42,207 bases of DNA from Azolla pinnata (taxonomy: Eukaryota > Streptophyta > Polypodiopsida > Salviniales > Salviniaceae), in the NCBI GenBank assembly GCA_037176905.1, contig JBBBWG010032430.1, positions 1 through 42,207 on the forward strand, written 5' to 3'. The position numbers were made by a program, and so were the translations under genes. Below are positions 22,788 through 33,147 of this stretch, in pieces. Below the pieces are notes generated by a model. The model saw only the letters and a list, made by a program, of their open reading frames with translations, made no database searches and was not told the DNA's origin. Positions within the stretch are counted from its first letter, which is position 1. Every line of letters starts with the position of its first letter.

Positions 22788-23926
22788 GGGGTGGCAACTG
22801 GTGCTGGTGCTGGAGCCGGTGCCGAAGCCGCGGTGGAGGCTCAAGCAGACAGCCATGTCGAGCTTCCAGGCCCAGAAGTCGAGGTTGGAGCAGGCGTCGC
22901 GGTGGAGGGTGACATCGCAGGGCACGAGCATGGAGCGGCGGCGGCGGCCGCGCAGGCGCTCGACGTTGACGCAGCCCGAGAAGGCGGGCGCCGCGAGCGG
23001 AATCTTGTCCGAGCAGCACAAGAATGTGAACAAGCGATCGGGGCCAGGGCCGGGTGTGGACGCGGCGTCGGCGTCGTCGTCGTCGTCGTCGAACATGCGC
23101 CTGAAGGCGGCGTTGGTCCATCTCACCCTGGACAAGCTGTCGCTGATGAACGCGGGCTCCGCGGCATCGCCCAATCTCGCCTCCACATCTTCCACGGCCT
23201 CGGGCGCGGGCGCGGGCCCGATCTCCGTTACCCTCTCCAGTGTCACTGTCGTCAACTGCCTCGGCCCGTATGCCGCCGCCGCCGCCGCATTAGTGCTGCA
23301 CCTCCCTTCTCTCGCCGCCGCAAACATGCTGCTGCTCGTGGGCCTCGCCACCGTCGGCTGGCTCGTAACCAACCCTCCCGCCGCCGCCGCCGCCGCCGCC
23401 GCCTCGTCTTGTATCACTAACTTCTTCAAGAACCCCCACAGCGTCGCTTGCTTCGTCTTCTTGCTCGGATCCCTCGCGTTGTTGCACCCCGACGCCAGGC
23501 TCGAGCTGGACCCCGCCACCGGCAGCTCGAAGCTGCCCAGGGGCGTCGGGTGCCCCAGCGGGTCTATGTAGGGCCCCGTGACGCCGCCGCTGCCGCCGCC
23601 CCCGATGCCGCCGCCTGATCCCGATCCCGATCCCGATCCCGATCCCAATCCCGATCCCGATCCCGATGCCGCCAACCTTTGCGCCGCCGACCTCATCGCG
23701 CGGTCGTACGCCTTGTTGTACCATATCGCGTGATGGCATTCCTCGAGCAGCACGACCGGGTCGTTGGAGCCCCCGTAGACCTGCTCCAGATACGCCCTGT
23801 CGATCACCGCCCCCTGCGGAAGCGACGCCGGTGGCCTCGCCCCTGCCCCCGCCCCCGCCGACGACGACGACGACGACGCGCACCCGCCCGATGCCACTCT
23901 CCCCACCAAAGGATCGTCATCGTTGG

Positions 23927-23968
<42 letters not shown>

Positions 23969-24427
23969 ACGACAAAGACGATGTGGTCGTGCTTGTGCTG
24001 GTAGCCGATGCAAAGGCTAAGGGCGTGCACGGGGATCTCGTCGCCATCACCGGCTGGCTCTTCTCGCTTCTTGCCGCCGCCTCCATTAGTCGTGTTGCCG
24101 CGGGAGATTTCGGCTTCGAGGGTGTGCTGGGAAGCAGGGGAAGGGTTACCAGGTCAGCAGCCTCTGCACTCGCCACCGGTTCGACTGCCAACACTTGCTG
24201 CTGCTGCTGCGCTGGTGGCCAGCTTGTGGCGGCGGCAGAGGCCGCCGTCGGGCTGCCACGCTTGGGCCCCCAACTACTGCTGCCACTGCTCAATTCCTGC
24301 ACTCCTCCTCCTCCTCCTGCCATGCTACTAAGTATACCAGATCTCGCTTGCATTAGAGACTGCACATCTGCCACCGTCGGGAGCCGCGTGATTCCCCTTA
24401 TCATCTCTGTGAACCCACCCCCTGTTG

Positions 24428-24458
<31 letters not shown>

Positions 24459-25571
24459 GGCGGCGGCGGCGGCGGCTGCTGCTGCTGCTGCTACTGTGCT
24501 GGATGTGGAGGCATTCCCCTTGATTGGCACAACCCCTCCTCCGACGCACGTCGAATTCGCTGCCGCCCTATCCATGAACGCCACCACATCCTTGTGTAGC
24601 ATCATGCCGCTGCCATGCCTCCCTGAGCTAGAGCCGCCACCGGGACTCATCCCCTGCATAAACGATGAGGGTGGAGGAGGAGGAGGAGGAGGAGGAGGAG
24701 GAGGAGGAGCCAAAGGGGTGCCGAGAAGAGTGCTTTGGTGGTACAATTGCGTGTGCTGCGGCGGCGCATCGGAACCCGGAACAAGGCTTTGCGGATCAGG
24801 CGGCAGCGCGGAGGGGATGGGTACGAGGCGGCCATAGGCGGAGCTAGCCGAGGCACCGACCCAGCAGACCTCCGCAGAAGAAGAAGCGCTTGCCCCGCGG
24901 ATCATGCGGCTGCCATCGAGCGATTCCGAGACGGCGCCCAGCCTGGGCGCAATGTAGGGCGGAGACGACCTATGAGAAGAGGCATAGTCGGCGGCATCTG
25001 CTGCTGCTGCAGCTCCAGGGCAAGATCGGGGGGGAGCGGCAGCGCCAGAGAGTTCTCGGAAGGGGACCACGCCGTCGAGGAGGGAGGTGGTGCCCTGCGT
25101 GGAGAGGGAGCTGGCAGCAGCTCCTCCGCCGCCGCCGCCGCCGCCATGGCTGCTGGTGTTCTTGGTGTTGTTGCTGCTGCTGAGGCCAGCGCTGGCGGAG
25201 GGGACGAAGAGAGGCTCGGGCCTGCTGCTGCAGGCGGAGCTGCTGCTGAGGAGCTTGTGCGACTTGGAGATGGCGGTGGTGGAGGAGGAGGAGGAGTCGA
25301 TGCGGCGCTTGCGGGGCCGGCTCGAGCCGCCGCCGCCCTTCCCGACCGAGGAGGAGGCGAAGGAGTCGAGCGAGCTGGCGCAGGTGCCGCCCGACGATGG
25401 ATCGGTGGTGGAGGCCGGCGGCGCTGGCTTGGGCGCGATGGGCCGGTAGCGCGACAGGATCCGATCCGCCTTCGACGGATAGTACACCTGGTTGCTGTTG
25501 TTGTTGCTGTTGTTGTTGTTGTTGCTGCTGCTGCTGTTGTTGTTGTTGTTGTTGTTGTTGTGGTTAAACAT
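22779..25571 (-). CDS. DUF7950-family plant protein, homopolymer-rich
   Basis: This uninterrupted frame encodes 930 residues. The ATG at 25571 sits in a strong Kozak context (GCCACCATG) with an in-frame TAA 12 bases upstream, so the start is well fixed. Two blocks identify it as the plant DUF7950 family, whose function is not known to me. Residues 34-49 read KADRILSRYRPIAPKP. At the C-terminus (about 770-915), LTTVTLERVTEIG is followed by FISDSLSRVRWTNAAFRRMF, then VPCDVTLHRD and FWAWKLDMAVCLSL. A further conserved-looking segment around 590-620 reads VVLLEECHHAIWYNKAYDRA. RPRKRR near residue 85 could be a nuclear localisation signal. The rest is low complexity: Asn/Ser at 5-28, Pro about 287-299, exactly 21 Ala at 361-381, Asn about 535-549, Gly/Ser about 634-660, Ala runs and Asp near 850. 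Length is well above that of family members I know, owing to these expansions. No membrane segment or signal peptide is evident. It is probably a single-exon gene, and the sharp domain end before the stop argues that it is complete. Confidence 0.8.
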
Positions 25572-25723
25572 GGTGGCTACTTAAGGGCGGGGGAAAGGCA
25601 GATAAAACCTGATGTACTCTGTTCTGTGCCTCCTCCCCTGTGTTAGTTAGTTTGGGTTCCGATGATGCCGCTCGAATTAGGCCGTGGGAATCATGCACAC
25701 TTTTTTCGTCCGCATCCAACGCC

Positions 25724-25733
25724 NNNNNNNNNN
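25724..25733. other. Assembly gap (10 N)
   Basis: Ten ambiguous bases lie about 155 bp upstream of the DUF7950 start, in its likely 5' UTR or core promoter. A C homopolymer at 25749-25766 next to it probably caused the gap. Confidence 0.95.
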
Positions 25734-25748
25734 ATAAGAAACAAACAC

Positions 25749-25897
25749 CCCCCCCCCCCCCCCCCCGGCCCCAAATGGCTTCCCCTTTCGATCTAGCCGC
25801 AGGAAGCTTCGAAGCACAACACGGGCCAGAAGAGCGACGCGGTGCGTGCCTGAGAGGGGGAAGCAGCAGAGCTACGCCATGGATTGCCCAATCTCTC

Positions 25898-25931
<34 letters not shown>

Positions 25932-25932
25932 G

Positions 25933-25965
<33 letters not shown>

Positions 25966-26410
25966 CTGAGTCTTGAACCGCCCGCCTGCCTGCGGATTCG
26001 GGAGGGGCAATTCACTGGCGGATTTCAGAGAAGCGGCCGATGGGGGGGGGGGGTGTTTTCCTTCGATTCGGATCTATCAGGGAAGGCGTGGGAGAGACAC
26101 AGACAGAGACAGGGTAAAGGAGGGCGGGGAGGAGCAGAAGAAGAGGAAGAGCGGCGAAGAAGAAGACGAAGAAGAAGATCGAAGACGAAGACGAAGAAGA
26201 AGAGGATCGAAGACGAAGAAGAAGAAGAGGTTGGATGAGGAGGAGGAGGAGGAGGATGAAGAGAGGGATCTACAGAGGACGACAAGAAGAAGAAGCTGTC
26301 GAAGGAAGAAGAAAGGAAGAAGAAGGGGGAGGGAAAAAAGGGAAAGAAGGCAGAAGAAAGAAGGCAGAAGAAGAAGGAAGAAGGAAGGAAGGAAGAAGAA
26401 GAAGAAGAGC
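25749..26410. repeat. C-run, (CT)n and GAA-rich simple repeats
   Basis: An 18-base C run (25749-25766) is followed by a (CT)n tract with a few CG interruptions (25889-25970), then a G run near 26042-26052. A long GAA/GAC/AAG purine tract runs from about 26110 to 26410. Relative to the minus-strand gene, the CT tract is (GA)n and could be 5' UTR or promoter. The many ORFs across here on both strands are repeat artefacts. Confidence 0.9.
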
Positions 26411-26505
26411 AGCCAAGTGGTGCTAAATTTAGCGGCGCCGCTAGAAAAGGGGGGGGCAAGGGGCGTGGGGCTGTCCACCTGTCGCCAGCTCCACCGATAG
26501 GATCA

Positions 26506-26561
26506 TGACACGTCAGCAGGGCGCCGGGGCGCCTCCTCCACCAACGCGCTCCTGACACGTG
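26506..26561. promoter_or_regulatory. ACGT-core motifs (bZIP/ABRE-like)
   Basis: TGACACGTCAG at 26506-26516 and TGACACGTG at 26553-26561 both carry the ACGT core of plant bZIP sites. They lie 935-990 bp upstream of the DUF7950 start, separated by a GC-rich stretch unlike the surrounding repeats. Confidence 0.4.
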
Positions 26562-27134
26562 CCCCGCCAAATCTTTTTCCCTTCTTTCCATGCCCCCCCC
26601 CCTTCTTTCTTTTCTTTTCTTTTCCTTTTTTCCTCCTTTTTTCTTCTTTTTTAACTTTCCAATTCCACTAGATTGTTTCTTTCTTTCTGTTTTTTTTTTT
26701 CACTCGGCTCATTTTTGGTGCTTGGTTTCCGGTGTTTTGTGTTTTAAACTTTTCTTTTTTGTGTCCCTTTTCCTCCTCCTCTCCTCGAGTTTGGTGGATT
26801 GGTTTTCGTCGTGGAACAAGACTAAACAAAAATCGAGTCGATAGGAAAAGACTAGCACACCAAATAACAACGTAGGTATGTAGAAGCGAGTTATTCATTG
26901 ATTAGTAACCGGATTGAGGCCAATCGAATGGTGTCTTAGTAGAAAAGACGGAAAAAAAGAAAAGAGGGGGGGGGGGGGCGGGGGAGGGAAAGGGGCATTT
27001 AAAAATGGCATGTGTTTTTTGGGGACAATTATTGCAATAATAATAATTATCGAATTGTTTATTAAGTGGGCGGGATATTTTATGGGCGATGAAATAGTGG
27101 GGCTTCTAACTTTAGACGACAGGCTGAGGATCGG
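26562..27134. other. Upstream spacer with homopolymer runs
   Basis: T-rich and C-rich runs lie at about 26587-26700 and a G run at 26967-26978. AT-rich sequence follows, up to the second ACGT cluster. No gene seen. Confidence 0.5.
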
Positions 27135-27189
27135 CCACGTGGCACCTCCTGCGCTCCGGCCAATGAGCTCCGCCGGCCCCGCCACGTCA
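27135..27189. promoter_or_regulatory. G-box, CCAAT and second ACGT motif
   Basis: CCACGTGG (27135-27142) is a perfect palindromic G-box. CCAAT follows at 27160-27164 and CCACGTCA at 27182-27189, all within 55 bp of GC-rich sequence bounded by AT-rich DNA. This is a plausible promoter or distal module. It could serve the DUF7950 gene 1.56 kb away or an unrecognised transcript. Confidence 0.45.
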
Positions 27190-27827
27190 TCCTGATCCGC
27201 CCCAAAAAAAAGAAACAAACAAAAAAAAGCAAAAACAGAACAAACAAAATAGCCCACATAATTAATAAATGAAATTTATTACATCGAATAGATAAATAGA
27301 AGGGGACTTATCTTCCGAATGTTCTCTTCTTTTTTCTTTTTTCCGGAGGTTTGATTATTTGTACATATATATATATAGTAAGAATAAAACAAATGCGTTG
27401 ATGTTGTTGTTGGTTTTTTTTTTTCTTCTTCTTTTGTTTTAAAGAAAAAGAGGAATTGGTTCCTTTTTCTTTTTTTTGTTTTTTGTTTTTTTCTCTCTCT
27501 CTCTTTGGATGGGGGGTTGTTTTCAAACATTTTTTGCCGTGCGTCGCTTTCACACCGGCAAATTGTCCGTCCGCCCCACTTTCACTAAATTCGGGACAGT
27601 GCCCCTCCAATCATTCAATTCCGTGTCTATGTATGGGATGGGATGCATGTATGCATGCGTGGGTGTATGTATGTGTGCGTGTGTGGATAGAGAAGATAGA
27701 TATGAGACCACAACTTGCACACAAGTAAAGGAAAAAGGAACAAAACTTAGTGGCCAATCGTGTCTGCCCTTCTTTCCCTCGGGCCTACTGCTTCCACTCA
27801 AATCTCATCCTTTTCTCCGTTTCCTGT
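27190..27827. other. Spacer with poly-T/A and short repeats
   Basis: T-rich and A-rich runs lie at 27200-27240 and 27410-27490, and an ATGTATGCATGCGTG-type alternating tract at about 27644-27685. The frames seen have no recognisable motif. Confidence 0.5.
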
Positions 27828-27840
27828 TGTTGTTGTTGTT

Positions 27841-27885
<45 letters not shown>

Positions 27886-27952
27886 GCTGCTGTTGTTGCT
27901 ACTGCTCCTGTTGCTGTTGTTGCTGTTCCTGTTGCTGTTGCTACTGCTTCGA
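27828..27952 (+). repeat. TTG/CTG trinucleotide microsatellite
   Basis: About 20 TTG units pass into mixed TTG/CTG/CTA/CCT triplets. All the long ORFs over it are homopolymer translations in different frames. Confidence 0.9.
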
Positions 27953-29329
27953 TAATATCCAGCTTTTCAGTGCAGATGGATACCCCCAAACCTGACTCTT
28001 CCCACACCGCAAATCTACGCTCCTTGCTTGCATTATAACCACCCCCCTTCTCTTCTTGATTAGCTGTGTAGAGAGATGCTGAGCTGAGCTGAGACGGCGA
28101 GAAAGTTCCGGCCAAGCTCCAGACAAACATGCCAACCTCATAAAACCAATCAGCAACAGAACAAGACGGCCGCCATCTCCACATAACCAACCCCTTTCCT
28201 TCGATCCTCTTCATATTCTTACGTATATGCTCCTTTTTTCTTTCATATGCTTACATATATGCTCCTTCCTTTCATATCCTTTCCTGAGAGAGGAGAGACA
28301 CAGTTTAGGATCGGAGAAGCGTAAGAGGTTTTTGACTGAACAATGCCTGAGCTAGCCAAACGTGAACAAGTCAACGGACAAACGTCAATCACCTGATATA
28401 CGAGAGTAGAAATACACAGCTTGCATGTGAGAGAGAATGTTTGACTAGGACCTTCAACAATACCCGAATTCTTGTAAGCTTTCGCCGTGTGCAAACCACA
28501 ACCTCATACATGTCATATTATCAGCGATGACGAGTATGTTGCTCGTCTTCCCATTTTATAACCACCAACCAGGCTTGATTTTTGTACGTACATAAGAAAG
28601 ATACAATAACTTCATAGGTTTGTATCGTAGAACCCCAAATTCACTGCTATGTGTCTATGTGTCATTATTCGTGTCCATCATCTTTAACCACACATTTAGA
28701 GAGGTGGTTGGCTTTGAAGTAGGAGATCGGTGTGCGAAAAACTTTAAGGTAAACTACATGTTGGGATGAGTTCCGTAACTTGAATGCCCATGCTGCCCAA
28801 ACAGAATCGGCACACAAATTCTGCGGAAGAAAAAGGTATCGATTCGATCCGACTCTGCATCGCATCGAATCGGAAGAAAGTTGTATATGCAATAAACTCC
28901 ATCTCATTTGCATGGCAAACATCCGAACAATGAATCAGGGGGGGGCGTAACGTGCATTTACTTTCTAGTTACGTTCGCACCCGTCGATGGCATTCTTCTG
29001 CATGGAATTTGCACGCCATGCATGCATTCACGTTGCGATTGCTCGGAAGAATTTATCTAGTTTGTAAGAGCGAGTGAGTAACAATCAAAAGAAATGAGGC
29101 ACTGAATGTAGCAACGCGAGCTCGATCGGGCCAATGGTGAGAGACATATCCAACAAGAAGGAAGTGTCTATATCCCTCCTTGACCGGTCAATTGGTTTTT
29201 TGGGGGGACCATTAAAAACGTATTATTTTCAAGGTGTTTTTAATGGCTTTAAAAATTATATAATAAAAGAGAAAAAAGAAAAATAAAAAAATTAGAATCA
29301 GTTAAAAAAAAAAAAAATGCCAACCCTTA
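27953..29329. other. Intergenic, no gene recognised
   Basis: Minus-strand frames at 28494-28243 and 28922-28665 lack known motifs. A short repeat of CATAT-CTTAC(A/G)TATATGCTCCTT occurs at about 28212-28268. Confidence 0.45.
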
Positions 29330-30039
29330 TTAAGAGGGTTTACTCTCTTAGAGATCTGAGGTAAACCCATACCAGGTTTACCGGGGTTGCTTAGGGGGTT
29401 TATCCATGTGGTTTTACTTCACATAGGGGTTAGGGTTTACTCATATCATTCTTCTAGTGGTTTATTTATATTGGGTTTATTCTCTTATTTTTAGGTTTAC
29501 CCACATAGGTTTATTACATTAATTTCTATACAAATGGGTTTAAATTTTGATATAATATCTAAAGAGGAATGGCCATGGCATAATAAGAAAAAAAATCTTC
29601 AATGAGCAAGCTTTTTCTAACTATTTATCCTGTTTTTTTATGCTTGAAATTGCTAATTCTCCCACATACAAAGGTGTAATATTCTAAGCAATAAAATCAC
29701 AAGCGGGCCTAATTTAAAAAATACTTTTCTCAGCTTGGAAGCTAGTGAAACTAGTGCTAGATTATATTTGAGAATCACGCAAGTTATAACATTGAGAATC
29801 TTCCACATATAAATTAAGCTTTCCTACAGTTCAAAGGAGTTGTTATCTAGAGAACATCAACCTGATAATGTGAGGTTGAGTTTTTTCGTTAAAAATCTAG
29901 GAAGGGGCCATACATTTAAATGAGAGGTTTTGTCATATAGACGAGTTTTGAACATATAATCTTGTTTAAAAAATAAATTATTCTAACCAATTGATGAAAC
30001 ATGAATTTATGATGTAATTATTAACATATATACATATAA

Positions 30040-30370
30040 TATCTATTTCTTTGTTCCAGAACGTTTTGGAACTTTCTAGAAGTCTTTGCATGCATCTCCC
30101 CCTTGCATGCAAGACCCCTCTACTTGTATGTAAGAGTTCCAGATCTGTATAAATATAAGGGTTTATCTTGAGGTGAACAACGCCAGTTACGAAATCAATA
30201 CTCAAATTCGCCTATCTTTTTCTCAGTTATCTCTTTTGCCCTGGACTAACTCTGTCTGCTCTTCTGCCCTGGGTCTAGCTTTGTCTACTCTTCTGCCCTG
30301 GCCTAGCTCTGTCTACTGTTCTGTATTTGTCCATGATAAGTTTGATGCAATGTCTAATTACATTGGTAAT
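30040..30370 (+). mobile_element. LTR-like segment with TATA box
   Basis: AGAACGTTTTGGAACTTTCTAGAAG, then GCATGCATCTCCCCCTTGCATGC, then TATAAATATAAGGG at 30147-30160 resemble U3/R of plant copia LTRs. Those often carry nested TTCTAGAA motifs before a TATA box. It is followed by a CT-rich 28-29-bp tandem repeat. No protein remnant, primer-binding site or paired copy was found, so a solo LTR or an ordinary promoter is equally possible. Confidence 0.35.
30238..30323 (+). repeat. 28-29-bp tandem repeat, three copies
   Basis: Units beginning GCCCTGG and containing CTAGCT-TGTCTACTCTTCT start at 30238, 30266 and 30295. Confidence 0.9.
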
Positions 30371-30455
30371 TGATAGTGAAACACTAAGAATAACTTAAAC
30401 CCACAAAATAAAGAGAATAGAAAGATAAACCCATATCATAGTAGGTTTACTTTTG

Positions 30456-30485
30456 TATGGGTAAACCCATTTGGGTTTACCCATA
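30456..30485. repeat. Perfect 14-bp-arm palindrome
   Basis: TATGGGTAAACCCA at 30456-30469 and its exact complement at 30472-30485 are separated by TT. Each arm itself contains the short palindrome TGGGTAAACCCA-like core. Confidence 0.95.
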
Positions 30486-30486
30486 T

Positions 30487-31343
30487 ATTTTTTTATTTAT
30501 TGTAGTATAAAATATTAATGTATTAAATATAAATATGAAAATCCCTATTTTTTTAATATATTTATAAATTAATTGTGAAACATTAATTTAACAAAAAGTA
30601 AGAGAAAAACTAATCATTTGTTTATTAATGGGTTGATACTAAAAAGTAAGGTAAACTCCCATAACAAAAGGATATTATGACGCATTAAGAACCGATTCTC
30701 ACTTTTCCTTCAAAACTAGTTGACCCGTCAAATAGAGATATAAACACTAGAGATCTAATAAAGTAAAAAAATTAAACATGTCTTGTCCTCATCCTCAAAG
30801 TGTATATGTACTTACACCAAAGTTCTTTTATTTTTTAAAGTGATATACTTACCACAATTTTGTATGGGCAAAGGATATACTTACCACAACTTTGAGCTCT
30901 ATATGACATATATACAAATCGATTGAAGTGAGCTCTCATCTTTGTTATAGAAGGGAGACAAATCCCAAGTAAAGAAAAAATTCTTTTATTTTTTAAGATC
31001 CAAACATCTTTATTAAAAATAAATAGATGTTTAAAGAGTACAAGATAGCACTTAGGGTTTTTCTAAGAGAATCTATAATACGATAAGACTTGAAGTAAAA
31101 ACACAACAAAAAGAGAGGTTACAATATTACAAGTAAAACTAAATAATAAGAGGCGGAAATAACCAATGGGGAGGACGATAAGTTTAGCTTAACACATCTC
31201 CCCTTCTCTAATGCAAGGGACTAAATTTTATAGAACTCTTAACGCTTCTTGTTTGCAAATTCTAGATTGCCTTTGATTTTCTAATATTTGCCCTTGTAGG
31301 TCATGTATCAATTCTTATCAAATGAGTATTAACCATTTTTGCG
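30487..31343. other. AT-rich spacer
   Basis: No ORF above 60 codons and no recognisable element. Short duplications around ATATACTTACCACAA occur at about 30844 and 30872. Confidence 0.5.
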
Positions 31344-31850
31344 GCTAGGCCACAAGTGCCCTCATATTGCTGTTTGTAGTGTCTCTTCCAAATGAGCCAC
31401 ATAGTTGTAGAGCTGATAAACTCCCATCAGATATCTTGCGGGTATGTGATATGAGGGAGTTTCTTTTTGCTAGTTGTTTGAGCTACTTGCATGTTGTAGT
31501 GAGCTTACACTTTCGAGTTTAGAGGTCACTTGTAATTAGTTGGGTTCCCCTCCATCACTGTCCATACATACGGTTCCCCAACTATAGACCAATGTTAGAA
31601 GTATCTTGCACAGATCCTCAAAATTCATCCCCAGATCGGATACACATAAAAAATAACTTTTCTTTGTTTTTTCATTAGCATCTCAATTACCCTACATGTC
31701 TTGAAATTAGCCTTGTAAATTATGAACAATTTTTGTCCAAACTCTATCGATTGTCACTACTAGGGTTCAAGTTTCTTTTGATATAACACAAGGCATCTTC
31801 TTTTCCAAATAAACCATGTAATTATGGGGCTAATTAACACCCATCGTTTG
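31344..31850 (-). mobile_element. LINE C-terminal-like segments, two diverged copies
   Basis: On the minus strand, about 31425-31385 reads EFISSTTMWLIWKRHYKQQY and about 31845-31800 reads VLISPIITWFIWKRRCL. Both resemble the IIW-IWK-RN-RVF motif near the C-terminus of plant LINE ORF2. The two nucleotide segments are alignable over roughly 90 bp at a spacing of about 417 bp, so this is a diverged direct duplication. Neither lies in a long ORF. Confidence 0.4.
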
Positions 31851-32484
31851 TTCTCAGAAATAAATTCTTGTTGCTCACTCAACCTGGCTCTTTCCCTAAT
31901 GGCATGTAGGCCTTCAAAATGATATTTTTTGCTTCGGCATGGCTCTAGTCTATGGGTTGTCTAGTTAGGACCAACCCGACAACCAACTCTGCATGTAGAA
32001 GGTGTTTAATATAAGGGCTTTTAGAAACATTTAGGTACTTTAACATTGACCAACAAGAATAATTCCTTGTATGTACAAATAAGACGGAATATCCAATCGA
32101 GTAACTGATAGAGTTACTATATGAGAACTCAACAAGATGCAAGAAATCAAACTTCAATCAATTAGTATGCTTAGTCCGGAAATTAGTTAATGGATGCTAA
32201 CTAACTATAACTTACAAGGGAGCCCTATATCTTGAATTGGTGTTTCCTAAACATGAAATGAATCATAGTTTGTAGCTACTAATAATGTTGTCGGGGAACA
32301 TGCAGATTGAACACTTCTCATGGAATAAAGGTGGTTATTTCTCGATTGCTTACAGTTTTCACTGGCCAACTAGTCTAATTGATGCTTTGTGTGATTCAAA
32401 ATGTTCTAATTAGGTTGAGTCACTGACAGATAATATGTTTGTAGTAGCAAGTTAAACATAAATCCTAAGACCCTAAACCTTTAA
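31851..32484. other. Spacer before satellite
   Basis: The minus-strand frame 32157-31945 is 70 codons without a known motif. It could continue LINE debris. No gene supported. Confidence 0.4.
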
Positions 32485-33130
32485 CCCTAAATTTTGATCC
32501 CTCTTTGGCATTGTCAAGTGAATGAAGTCTTCCAGATTGGGAAATATCAAGCTAAAGCTTGAACCCTCGACCCTAAATTTCAATTTGTCTCTCCCATGTC
32601 TAGTGAATGATGTCTTCCAGACATGGAAAATATCGGGTGAAACCCTAAAAACCTGGAACCCTAAAATTTGATCCATCTCTGTTTGCCTTGTCAAGTGAAT
32701 GAAATCTTTTGGACCGGAATATATCAAGATAAACCCTAAACCACAAACCCTAAATTCGGATCGATCTTTGCCGTGTCTAGTGTGCTACGATGTTTTCTGG
32801 GCTAGGAAAATATCATAAACACAAAGCCCTAAATTTTGATCCACCTTTGTAATGTCAAGCGAACAAAGCCTTCTGCACTGGAAATATCAAGCTAAACCCT
32901 AAACTCTGATAAGTAAAGGCTAAACAAAACCCTAAATCCCTCAAACCCTAAAACCCTGAAACCCTAAAACCCTAAAACCTTAAAACCCTCAAACCCTCAA
33001 ACCCTAAAACCTTAAAACCCTAAAACCCTAAAACCCTAAAACCTTAAAACCCTAAAACCCTAAAACCCTAAATTCAGTGAACCCTAATTTATGTTCATCT
33101 TTGCCATGAAGTCTTCTTGGAAAATATCAG
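32485..33130 (+). repeat. ~86-bp CCCTAAA-containing satellite
   Basis: Units of the form CCCTAAATTTTGATC...TCTTTG-C-TGTC-AGTGAATGA, then GTCTTCCAGA...GGAAATATCAAG start at 32485, 32571, 32659, 32748 and 32827, periods of 79-89 bp. A last partial unit resumes at 33082 after the telomere-like array and runs into the 5' region of the ZNRD2-like gene. It includes TTGCCATGAAGTCTTCTTGG and GGAAAATATCAG. Confidence 0.85.
32928..33074 (+). repeat. Telomere-like CCCTAAAA array
   Basis: About 17 units, mostly the 8-base CCCTAAAA with CCTTAAAA and CCCTCAAA variants, lie inside the satellite. Canonical plant repeats are 7 bases (CCCTAAA). The array is internal to the window, so it is interstitial here. 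Confidence 0.9.
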
Positions 33131-33147
33131 ACTTTGAAGAGAGAAAC

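Larger units (their letters stand above)
29330..30486. repeat. Zone rich in GGTTTAC / GTAAACC motifs
   Basis: GGGTTTAC, GGTTTACC, GGTAAACCC and close variants recur about eight times in 29333-29520 and five more times in 30398-30485. They occur in both orientations, on either side of an LTR-like segment. This suggests terminal parts of one repeat family split by an insertion, but I cannot name the family. Confidence 0.55.

Noticed and set aside
22647-25646. Long plus-strand ORFs opposite the DUF7950 gene (e.g. 22647-23420, 23923-24837, 24735-25646)
   Set aside because: They are mirror translations of GC-rich triplet repeats (poly-Ala, Gly, Val). The minus frame alone is continuous and has family motifs.
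25564-26600. ORFs of Arg/Glu/Lys/Ser/Leu runs on both strands
   Set aside because: They are translations of (CT)n and GAA simple repeats, some crossing the N gap; no domain is present.
27476-28214. Leu/Cys/Val or Thr/Ala-rich ORFs, and an Asn/Ser frame recalling the DUF7950 N-terminus
   Set aside because: All arise from one TTG microsatellite. No RYRPIAPKP-type motif follows in any frame.
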